A stretch of 64,000 nt of DNA from Rhodocyclaceae bacterium (GTDB taxonomy: Bacteria; Pseudomonadota; Gammaproteobacteria; Burkholderiales; CAIKXV01), in NCBI GenBank assembly GCA_020248265.1, contig JADCHX010000026.1, forward strand, positions 1-64,000, in the 5' to 3' direction. Numbering within the stretch: position 1 is the first letter of the stretch; each line of letters starts with the position of its first letter. The translations under genes and the position numbers were made by a program. Under the pieces are notes generated by a model that saw nothing but the letters and a program-made list of their open reading frames with translations, made no database searches and had not been told where the DNA came from. Positions 57,507-64,000 of the stretch are shown here, in pieces.

Positions 57507-57620
57507 CCCACCTACTTCCGATGCAGAACTGCATCATGGGCTGGAAGGCGCGTGGATGCTGGGGGTCAGGGCGACATGGGCTGATGTGTACATGCGTGTG
57601 TACATGAAAAGATCTCACCA
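57507..57620 (+). repeat. Dispersed repeat, copy b
   Basis: CCCCACCTACTTCCGATGCA, GAACTGCATCATGGGCTGGA, AGGCGCGTGG and further right GGCTGATGTGTACATGCGTG, TGTACATGAAAAGATCTC. It shares long stretches with c and d and lies between the flotillin operon and the AbiE-like pair. The rest of the gap 57198-57845 has no recognised gene. Confidence 0.85.
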
Positions 57621-57845
57621 TGCCGCAGCGGATGAGCAGGGCTCCGTGCGGTCGCGCTCAAGCCCGATCACCGGCACCAGAGAACCATTGGGCCCGATAG
57701 CCAGCGTCGATACGCCCGCCGTGGCTGGTGATCTCCTGTCGGGCGACCTGCCTGTGCAAGCACCCCTTGCGCAATTGGTCCAAGGAGACCGTTCAGTCGC
57801 CACCTCCTTGTCAAGTTGCCACGTAAGAATTAAAGTAGCAACTCA

Positions 57846-58940
57846 ATGATTAGTAGCGACCTCAACAATGCAGGCGACAACCAAGCGAACGGCCGCTGGG
57901 AAGGCACTGCTGGCCCGATCCTGGTCGAAGTCAAGCGGACCAACAGCATGCGGGACGTACGGGGCGCACTGCTAGCACTCGCCTACCTCGTCGATGGCGA
58001 GTCGTCCAAGAGCCAGGCCGTGTGCGTGGTCGTTGATTCGCGCCTGTCCCAGGCCCGTCTCGGGGAGGAACTGAATCGACTCCGCGGCGTACTCCGTCCG
58101 GAGCTGGCCGATCGAATCCACTTCCTGGCGAACAGAGGCGTCCAAAGCCACAGCCCGACAGCGTTCAGCGGATCACTCGAAGCCGTGCCGAGCGCCTTCT
58201 ATGAATGGCTCGAAGGACTGATCACAACCGAGCGCCTGCGAGGGCACGCGCCGAAACTGCCGCAGCGCCAGATCGTTGTCGCCACCTTGGCGCAGCTTCG
58301 CCTGTGGAACCAACCACCAGTGACGGTGAAGCGCCTTCAGGAAACATCCGGCGCGAGCTACCCGACTGTGGCGACCGTGCTCAAGGAACTCGGGGAAAAG
58401 GGGTGGCTGGAAAACAGCAGCGAGCGCGGCGTCCGGTTGCGACATTTGACCATCGGCGAATGGATGGACCTGGCACGTGACCATGCAAGACTGCGCAAGG
58501 CGCACCTGTTCACCGATCCGACCGGCCACGCGACGCCCGAGCAGATGGCCAAACGCCTTGCCCAACTCCAGGATGCGAGCAAGCTGCCTCGAAACGTCCG
58601 CATCGGCGGCGTCCTGGGTGCCTCCAGGCACTTCCCGGAACTGGACATCACGGCCGCGCCACGGCTAGACCTGTCCGCCAGCGCAGATCCGACGCACGTC
58701 GCCGAAATGATCGATGCTGGCCTGCGCCCCAAGACCCGGCCGGAGCAACGGGTTGCCTTGGCTGTGCATGCGACTCGCGACCCGTGGGTCATCACGAATG
58801 CTGGATCCCAGCCACTGGAGCGATGGGCCGGCGAACTAGAATGCCTGGCGGACCTTATTGACATGGGATTCACTCGCGAAGCGTCCGAGATGGCCCACCA
58901 CATGGAGCTGACAAACAAGGAAGGCAGATCAACTCCATGA
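57846..58940 (+). CDS. AbiEi-like winged-helix protein (type IV TA antitoxin candidate)
   Basis: A 364-residue protein. Middle part: a winged helix-turn-helix (TLAQLRLWNQPPVTVKRLQE, SGASYPTVATVLKELGEKGW), followed by a domain with VRIGGVLGASRHFPELDITA. The order fits long AbiEi-type antitoxins, which regulate transcription. It overlaps the nucleotidyltransferase gene by four bases (ATGA at 58937), the usual arrangement of AbiE-like systems. The first 110 residues are not recognised. Phage defence is an inference from the family. Confidence 0.7.
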   Translation: MISSDLNNAGDNQANGRWEGTAGPILVEVKRTNSMRDVRGALLALAYLVDGESSKSQAVCVVVDSRLSQARLGEELNRLRGVLRPELADRIHFLANRGVQSHSPTAFSGSLEAVPSAFYEWLEGLITTERLRGHAPKLPQRQIVVATLAQLRLWNQPPVTVKRLQETSGASYPTVATVLKELGEKGWLENSSERGVRLRHLTIGEWMDLARDHARLRKAHLFTDPTGHATPEQMAKRLAQLQDASKLPRNVRIGGVLGASRHFPELDITAAPRLDLSASADPTHVAEMIDAGLRPKTRPEQRVALAVHATRDPWVITNAGSQPLERWAGELECLADLIDMGFTREASEMAHHMELTNKEGRSTP

Positions 58941-59859
58941 CCCCACTGACACCCGATGCCGTGATGGCCCAGATTGCCGCAGCGCTCCCAGAAGACTGCC
59001 GGCCGAACGTCATCGTCATTGGCAGCCTGGCAGCCGGGTACCACTTTTTCTCGGGCGATGGTCAGAGAAGCATTCGCACAAAGGATGTCGACTGCATGTT
59101 CTCGCCTTTTGCGAAAGCCGTTGCGGCTGCTGGGCAAGTGACCGAGCGCTTGCTGGAAGCGAATTGGCAACAACGCAAGATAGGTGACTGGGCCGAGCCC
59201 GGCAACGCCCAAACGCCCGACGACGAGCTGCCGATGATCCGTCTCAGCCCGCCTGAAGCTGAGGGCGGCTCAGATTGGTTCCTTGAACTGCTCGGCGCGC
59301 CTGACACGAAATCCGAGCAGGACAAAACGTTCCACCGCGTACAGACCCCCTTGGCCACTTCGCGATCTGCAGCTTCAACTACCTTGCGCTGGCGGAATGG
59401 AACCCCGTCGAGACAAAACACGGCGTGCGCGTAGCCCGGCCTGAAATGATGGCGCTGGCCAATCTGCTCCATCATCCGAAGATCGACGACGATTTCATCA
59501 AGGGCACGGAGGATAAGCGTTCCAACAAGGATCTCGGACGCGTCGTTGCTTTGGCATGGTTGACCGCGGAACAGGACCGTCGCAACGGTACCGCAGAGCT
59601 CGAATCATGGGCCCGTCGAATGGGCGAGGCGCTACGCGAATGTTTCCCGGGTCGGGCAAAGCAGTTAGCACAGGGGGCCGGCGCCGGCCTTCGCGAATTG
59701 ATGGACAGCGACGGGGACCGCGACCAGGCGCTGTCGATTTGCAACAAAGGACTCCTCGCTTCAATGGAAGTCAACCGGGACGCGTTCGCCGCTACCGGCC
59801 GCCGCCTGCTCCAGTTGGTGATCGAACCCCTCGCAGAAACGGCTTCGACCTGGCAGTAG
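58937..59859 (+). pseudogene. AbiEii-like nucleotidyltransferase gene with frameshift in a C5 run
   Basis: The start encodes a nucleotidyltransferase motif: VIVIGSLAAGYHFFSGD, then RTKDVDCMFSPFA (GS and DVD). At the run CCCCC, 59346-59350, the frame breaks: the first frame goes to junk and stops at 59434. Reading on in the second frame gives LGHFAICSFNYLALAEWNPV, ETKHGVRVARPEMMALANLL and a helical end to 59859. One added C would restore a protein of about 307 residues. It can be a real mutation, a phase-variable run or a read error. Confidence 0.75.
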
Positions 59860-59955
59860 AGCGACCCGAGTACCGCCGTCACGTTAGCCTTGATACCCAG
59901 GCAGTTCGCGGGACGGCGAATGGTGTTCATTGGGGACTGAATCGGGAGGTAGGCT

Positions 59956-60048
59956 AATCCCGATGCAGAACCGCATCATGGGCTGGAAGGCGCATGGTTG
60001 CGGGGATTGGCGGGTAGGCGGGCGGATGTGTACATGGGCGTACACACG
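59956..60048 (+). repeat. Dispersed repeat, copy c
   Basis: CCGATGCAGAACCGCATCAT, GGGCTGGAAGGCGCATGGTT, then GCGGATGTGTACATGGGCGT. Copies c and d are identical in GATGCAGAACCGCATCATGG. It lies between the AbiE-like pair and the AAA ATPase gene. The rest of the gap 59860-60116 shows nothing else. Confidence 0.85.
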
Positions 60049-60116
60049 ACGTGGCGGCATCGGAAGCTTTGTTTCGGTGGAGCGCTTCGCTGCTCGCGAT
60101 GGGCTCGAAGGCGACG

Positions 60117-61310
60117 TTACGCATGACGCCAATCGGCGCCTGGGATGATGCGCTTCATGAACTCGTCGAACATCGGGACCGTGAAAGCCGTGTCACCGTG
60201 GTTCGGGCTCCAGATCATCCCCTTGGCGATCAGCGAATTGCGCGTCGGCGCAAGCGACGTGACTTTGGCTGGGTAGCACGCCGCGATGTCGCCGGAGCGG
60301 TGTGGGCCTGGTCCGAGTTCGGCCATCGTGCGCAGGTAGCGCTTTTCCTTAGGCGTCAGCCGATCGAATCGCACCCGGAAAAAGCTTTCGTCGAGCGCCG
60401 CCACGGCGCTGCCCGAAGCGCGCTGTACGGCGTCGATGCCGATCGGCGATCGCGCAGCCTGCTCCCAGGTGTGGAAACCCCATTGCTGCAGGAAGTACGC
60501 ATACCCGCGCGTGACCTCCACCAACCGAACCAGCGCGGCTTCGTCGATGTCGACCCCTTCCTTCTCGAGTGGCACGCGAATCGCGCGTTCAGCCGCTGGC
60601 CCCGGGAGGGCACCGATCGCCGGGAAGTTGAACAGCCGCTCGGCATAGGACTTCGCGTTGCCCATCCGGCCGCGGAGCTGCGGCAGTCCTGCACCCACAA
60701 GCACGACCGGCAGCTGCTGCTGCTCGATGCGGTGCATGGCTGTGATGAGCACAGCCAGCTGGTCCTCCGCCACGTACTGCAGCTCGTCGATGAAGATCGC
60801 CACAGCAGTACCGGCGGCCTTCGCCGCGCGGCCGACCTGCTCGAAGAGGGCCTGTAGATCATGCTCAAGGTCACCGTTGTCGGCCAGGCCAGGCTCGGGC
60901 TCGTAGTCCAGGCCGACCTCCAGGTCCTGATACTTGATCTTCATCTTGCCGGCGAAGCCGGCAAGTGCACGCAGTCCACGGACAGCATAGTCCCTCGCGG
61001 CAGCAACGTTGCTCAGCCGCAGCAAAGCCTGCCGCAACTGGGGAGCGAGGATCGCGGGCAGTGATCGCCCCTCAGGCGCCTCGATGCGGATCGTGTGGAT
61101 CCCTGCCGCCTCGGCGTCGCCCCGGATTCGGTCCAGCAGGACGGTCTTTCCGACCCCGCGCAGGCCAACCAGCATCGCGCTCTTCGCGTGTCTGCCGATT
61201 CGGGCACGCTGTAGCGCGACGCGCATCTCCTCGAGGAGTGCATCGCGACCGGCAAGCTCGACCGGAGGTGAGCCTGCGCCTGGCACAAACGGGTTTCGAA
61301 TGGAGTCCAT
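60117..61310 (-). CDS. AAA-family ATPase, standalone (mobile-island type)
   Basis: A 397-residue protein with P-loop GLRGVGKT (49-56), Walker B IFIDELQ (172-178) and a C-terminal winged helix region around FDRLTPKEKRYLRTMAELG. It resembles Orc/Cdc6-like AAA ATPases of mobile regions. Partner and role are unknown. It starts at 61308-61310, after an AT-rich leader (61320-61380) that stands out from the GC-rich surroundings. Confidence 0.85.
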   Translation of the reverse strand: MDSIRNPFVPGAGSPPVELAGRDALLEEMRVALQRARIGRHAKSAMLVGLRGVGKTVLLDRIRGDAEAAGIHTIRIEAPEGRSLPAILAPQLRQALLRLSNVAAARDYAVRGLRALAGFAGKMKIKYQDLEVGLDYEPEPGLADNGDLEHDLQALFEQVGRAAKAAGTAVAIFIDELQYVAEDQLAVLITAMHRIEQQQLPVVLVGAGLPQLRGRMGNAKSYAERLFNFPAIGALPGPAAERAIRVPLEKEGVDIDEAALVRLVEVTRGYAYFLQQWGFHTWEQAARSPIGIDAVQRASGSAVAALDESFFRVRFDRLTPKEKRYLRTMAELGPGPHRSGDIAACYPAKVTSLAPTRNSLIAKGMIWSPNHGDTAFTVPMFDEFMKRIIPGADWRHA

Positions 61311-61419
61311 GGGAAACGCAGGTTATAGCAATGTTTGATAGTTTACTTTTGAACGATAACTTTGAAAAGCTTTGTATAAACGCGGGCGTCCGGTCCCTAC
61401 CGCCTTGACGAGCTGAGGC
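61311..61419. other. AT-rich leader of the AAA ATPase gene
   Basis: The stretch ATGTTTGATAGTTTAC..GAACGATAACTTTG is strongly AT-rich. On the minus strand TATAAC near 61321-61326 could be a -10 box, but no good -35 is seen. It probably holds the promoter. Confidence 0.35.
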
Positions 61420-61572
61420 TTAGCCGACAGGTGTCCGAGCAGCACCGATCGCATCGGCGACAGCCCAAGGCAGCAACTCGTGCACGCGATTGGACGGATG
61501 GTCGGCGATGCGCTCGATCACGTGTCGCAGGTAAGCCTGCGGATCGAGCCCGGTGAGCTTCGCGGTGCCGGC
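61420..61572 (-). pseudogene. IS66 transposase (TnpC) remnant, C-terminal end
   Basis: The minus strand reads GTAKLTGLDPQAYLRHVIER, IADHPSNRVHELLPWAVADA and a short tail before a stop at 61420. GTAKL, YLRHV and IADHPxNRxxELLPW are the typical end of the IS66 transposase. The rest of the element is missing, and a DUF3987 fragment begins on the other strand. Confidence 0.8.
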
Positions 61573-61604
61573 GTACGGCCCCGACGGAGCCATCGATGTG
61601 GATG

Positions 61605-61990
61605 CAGTCCACGTCCAGCGGCGCCGTGATGTCGGCCGAGGCTGGCGTCTTTGGAGCCCGCGACATGGGCTACAAGACCCACCTGCGTAACCTCGCACTG
61701 CTGAGCCCGCTGTGGGTCGGCGGCGAGGTCGCCGTGGACCGCCGACGCAAGCCGTCGTTCCGCCTGCGCGACCGCCGGCACACACCGCGTGGGTGCGGGC
61801 GCACGACCGGATCGAGCAGACGCTGGCTCCGGGCGGCGACTTGGCGGATATCCGCGATCTGGCGGCCAAGGCCGCGGAGAACATCGTACGCCTGGCGGCG
61901 CTGTTCCACGTGCTGGCGCATGGACTCGCCGGTGTGATCGGTACGGACCACGTCACCGCCGCCGAAGACGTAAATGGTTTGTACGATTTC
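61605..61990 (+). pseudogene. DUF3987 (primase/helicase-type) gene remnant
   Basis: First part: VMSAEAGVFGARDMGYKTHL, RNLALLSPLWVGGEVAVDRR then SFRLRDR. After a frame change at about 61775 the second part reads AWVRAHDRIEQTLAPGGDLA, DIRDLAAKAAENIVRLAALF and HVLAHGLAGVIGTDHVTAAE. Both are recognisable DUF3987 segments of plasmid and phage-like replication proteins, but the large middle is lost. Copy d of the dispersed repeat follows immediately. Confidence 0.65.
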
Positions 61991-62009
61991 CTCGCAAGTC
62001 TCCGGAACC

Positions 62010-62130
62010 CCTCGGACCCCCACCTACTTCCAGATGCAGAACCGCATCATGGGCTGGAAGGCGCGTGGTTGCTCGGGTTCAGCGAGCCAGGGGCTGATGT
62101 GTACATGCATGTGTACGCGGAAAGATCTCT
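62010..62130 (+). repeat. Dispersed repeat, copy d
   Basis: CCTCGGACCCCCACCTACTT, CAGATGCAGAACCGCATCAT, GGGCTGGAAGGCGCGTGGTT, then GGGGCTGATGTGTACATGCA and TGTGTACGCGGAAAGATCTC. It is the longest copy and combines all parts seen in a, b, c and e. It lies between the DUF3987 remnant and the Phd gene. Confidence 0.87.
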
Positions 62131-62162
62131 CCGTGTCGTCTTCCTGACTGAACGCAGGCATC

Positions 62163-62438
62163 TCACCCGCGGTCGTGGCTGGGCAGTGGAAGACCTCGCC
62201 GCAACGCGCCGAAATCCGCCACCACGGCCTCCACCTCGTCGTCGCTCAACGGCATGGACTCGCGGACCTTGGCCGCCGCCGCCTCCAGGCGCTGCAGGTC
62301 TTCAGCGCTGGGACGACGCAGTGGCACGAACAGGCCGACCGTCTGCCCATGCCGGGTGATGGTGACAGGGGCGTCCGTGTCGATGTACTCAGCGAGCGAC
62401 GCGCGGAACTCGCGGATGCCGACAGACGGCGTATCCAT
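62163..62438 (-). CDS. Phd/YefM-family antitoxin (orphan)
   Basis: A 91-residue protein: MDTPSVGIREFRASLAEYID, then PVTITRHGQTVGLFVPL, the typical Phd/YefM fold. The ATG at 62436-62438 is chosen because it gives the family start. A PIN or Doc toxin gene would follow on the minus strand, but the repeat copy d lies there. So the toxin is missing. Confidence 0.85.
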   Translation of the reverse strand: MDTPSVGIREFRASLAEYIDTDAPVTITRHGQTVGLFVPLRRPSAEDLQRLEAAAAKVRESMPLSDDEVEAVVADFGALRRGLPLPSHDRG

Positions 62439-62495
62439 ACAGGGGCTCCCGGCCAGAAGTCGACGATCCCGGGATTCTCCCGGCTTTGTGTACAC

Positions 62496-62940
62496 AATCG
62501 CAAGGCGCGTGTACGTGCCGCCGCAAGCCGTCCGGGTTCAATAGTCAATTCGCTCCACGACGTGTAGCGAATCTCGTCTTTGAAGGCACAGACCACGCGC
62601 CGGTGAACAGCGCTGCCAAGCGGCGAGACATCCGACCTGCCAATGACAAGGTGGCCGGAATGCTCCACGTCTCTCAGGAGAGCACGCCGGATAAGTAGTC
62701 TGGGCCCAACTGCTTGAAACCTATACTCTTTCCAGCTTCCTACACGTTGTTATCTCCCGGAGAAGATAACAAAGCAAGCGCCCTCGCCGCACCGCCCAGC
62801 CCGGCCGCGGCCCGCCTGCTGATGCGGCCGCCGTCCAGAAGTGCAAGCACTGCTTGCACAATTGGCTATCAAACTCGCCTTAGAACCAACCGAGCCACCC
62901 CGAGGGGCCGTTGGCGGAAATTGTCCAACCGCTTGTTGGA
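62496..62940. other. Gene-free spacer with one palindrome
   Basis: No recognised gene in this 445-base stretch. A TGTGTACACAATCGCAAGG segment near 62487-62505 resembles the GTGTAC half of the dispersed repeat. The palindrome GTGCAAGCA-C-TGCTTGCAC is at 62841-62859. Confidence 0.45.
62841..62859. other. Perfect 9-1-9 palindrome
   Basis: GTGCAAGCA (62841-62849), C, TGCTTGCAC (62851-62859). It is 82 bases beyond the end of the restriction-subunit gene. It might be a terminator stem (no T run) or a regulator site. Confidence 0.4.
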
Positions 62941-64000
62941 CTAAGCCGTATACAAGTGCCGCTGAAACCCCACGAACACCCGCCGTACCTGATCCGGCCG
63001 GCCGAGCTCCGCGAAGGCGTCTGCAATCGCATTACGGTACTTGAGCTTCAGCAGCGGTGAGAGCTTCTCGGCGTCGAGCTCGTCCACGCCCTGCGCCACG
63101 TACTGCGCGAGCACGAAATCGATGAAGGCGCGCTGCTTGTCGGTGAACTCGGCACCGGTGGCCGCTTTCGCTGCGGCGGCCCGCTCGGCGCGCGACACCG
63201 GGGGCGCGGCGAAGGACACATAGGCCAACACATCGAACAGGTCGCTGTTCTCGGCCTCGATCACCTTCTGCATCTCGGCGAGCGGCTCGCGCCCGAAGCC
63301 CTTGTCGGCCAGCCCGGCCAGCAGCTTGCGTCGCGTGTCGGGGTCGCTCCACAGGCGACGCAGCTCGTCCTCGTCCTTGAAGAACTCGGGCAGCGCACCA
63401 AACAGCGACTCGAGGAACTGCGCGGCCGACATCGGCCGGCCATCGGCGCTCCAGAACGAGGTGGCGGCCATGTGCTGAAGCTGGCGCTCCTTGCCGTCGG
63501 CCAGGCGCACCTTGATCTTGGCGGGCGGCTTGTCCTCGACCTCGGTCTCGGTTGGCGGTGGCTCGTTCACCTCCCCGGGTGGCGACTTGCCGTCAGTCGT
63601 CACCACTCGCGGCTCAGGCTCCACCGGCTCACCGTCCCACTCGGAGTCGCTGAACAAGTGGTAGGCCTTCACGAAATCGTGGATGGTGAAGTAGTCCTTG
63701 CCGTCGTAGAGCCGGGTGCCGCGCCCGATGATCTGTTTGAACTCGATCATCGAGTTGATCGGCCGCATCAGGACGATGTGGCGCACGTTGCGCGCATCCA
63801 CGCCCGTCGAGAGCTTCTGCGAGGTGGTCAGGACGGTCGGGATGGTCTTCTCGTTGTCCTGGAAGTCGCGCAGGTGCTGCTCGCCAAGCGCACCATCGTT
63901 GGCGGTGACGCGCACGCAGTAGTTCGGGTCGGCCACCGTCTTGCGCTGGTTGATCAGGTCGCGCACAGCCAGCGCGTGCAGCTGGGTGGCGCAGAACACG
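62941..64000 (-). CDS. hsdR: Type I restriction enzyme R subunit, C-terminal part (cut by window edge)
   Basis: At least 353 codons are in the window, and the 5' end lies beyond 64000. The helicase C-terminal motifs are present: FCATQLHALAVRDLIN, VLTTSQKLSTGVDARNVRHI and IEFKQIIGRGTRLYDGKDYF (motif VI QIIGRGTR). After a Pro/Glu-rich linker comes the EcoEI-type R-subunit C-terminal domain that docks to the methylase, ending LKLKYRNAIADAFAELGRPD. It cuts DNA after ATP-driven translocation. HsdM and HsdS would be outside the window. Confidence 0.9.
   Translation of the reverse strand, partial: VFCATQLHALAVRDLINQRKTVADPNYCVRVTANDGALGEQHLRDFQDNEKTIPTVLTTSQKLSTGVDARNVRHIVLMRPINSMIEFKQIIGRGTRLYDGKDYFTIHDFVKAYHLFSDSEWDGEPVEPEPRVVTTDGKSPPGEVNEPPPTETEVEDKPPAKIKVRLADGKERQLQHMAATSFWSADGRPMSAAQFLESLFGALPEFFKDEDELRRLWSDPDTRRKLLAGLADKGFGREPLAEMQKVIEAENSDLFDVLAYVSFAAPPVSRAERAAAAKAATGAEFTDKQRAFIDFVLAQYVAQGVDELDAEKLSPLLKLKYRNAIADAFAELGRPDQVRRVFVGFQRHLYTA

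Noticed and set aside
52200-62130. Integron attC sites for the dispersed repeat
   Set aside because: The copies lack the attC core sites GTTRRRY and RYYYAAC and no IntI gene is in the window, so only a general recombination-site idea is kept.

Overview
The window comes from a GC-rich betaproteobacterium, probably Burkholderiales. The main evidence is the gene order mnmG-rsmG-parA-parB next to atpIBEFHAGDC (all on the minus strand), plus seven genes for Bug/TctC-type solute receptors, an expansion typical of that order. No rRNA or tRNA gene was recognised.

Layout. (1) 1-2.9 kb: the istA end of an IS21-family element with seven GTGACC boxes, then a nuclease-helicase gene of the DUF2075 type. 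(2) 2.9-15.3 kb: glmS and glmU, which are neighbours in many relatives, are separated by about 7.8 kb. The interval holds an alpha/beta hydrolase, a TctC receptor and many toxin-antitoxin (TA) genes; more TA genes lie between glmU and phnD. Several TA loci keep the antitoxin but have only a piece of the toxin. Copies of the ends of neighbouring genes (tctC 3' end, glmU 3' and 5' ends, phnD start) lie between the TA modules. (3) 15.3-33.9 kb: a phosphonate-type ABC transporter (phnD, phnC, two phnE), then catabolic genes mixed with TctC receptors (amidohydrolase, enolase-superfamily enzyme, 3-hydroxyisobutyrate-dehydrogenase-like enzyme, threonine aldolase) and a MoxR-DUF58-VWA cluster with an HtrA-like protease. 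(4) 34-42.1 kb: a HAD phosphatase and the complete ATP synthase operon. (5) 42.4-46.9 kb: a five-gene catabolic/uptake cluster between atpI and parB, an interval usually much shorter in relatives. (6) 47-51.5 kb: parB, parA, rsmG, mnmG and two parS sites. (7) 51.6-64 kb: an accessory island with a broken YjbQ gene, a RES-Xre TA pair, an RHH-PspA-YqiJ-YqiK(flotillin) operon, an AbiEi/AbiEii-like pair with a frameshift, an AAA ATPase, remnants of IS66 and DUF3987 genes, an orphan Phd antitoxin and the 3' part of a type I restriction subunit. Five same-orientation copies of a related repeat sit between these modules.

How it fits together. Core genes (glmS, glmU, atp, par, mnmG) look intact. Accessory material has collected in the gaps between them, and the gaps keep traces of how it arrived: duplicated gene ends in the 5-15 kb region and a dispersed direct repeat in the 52-62 kb region. 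These two patterns are the most unusual aspects of the window.
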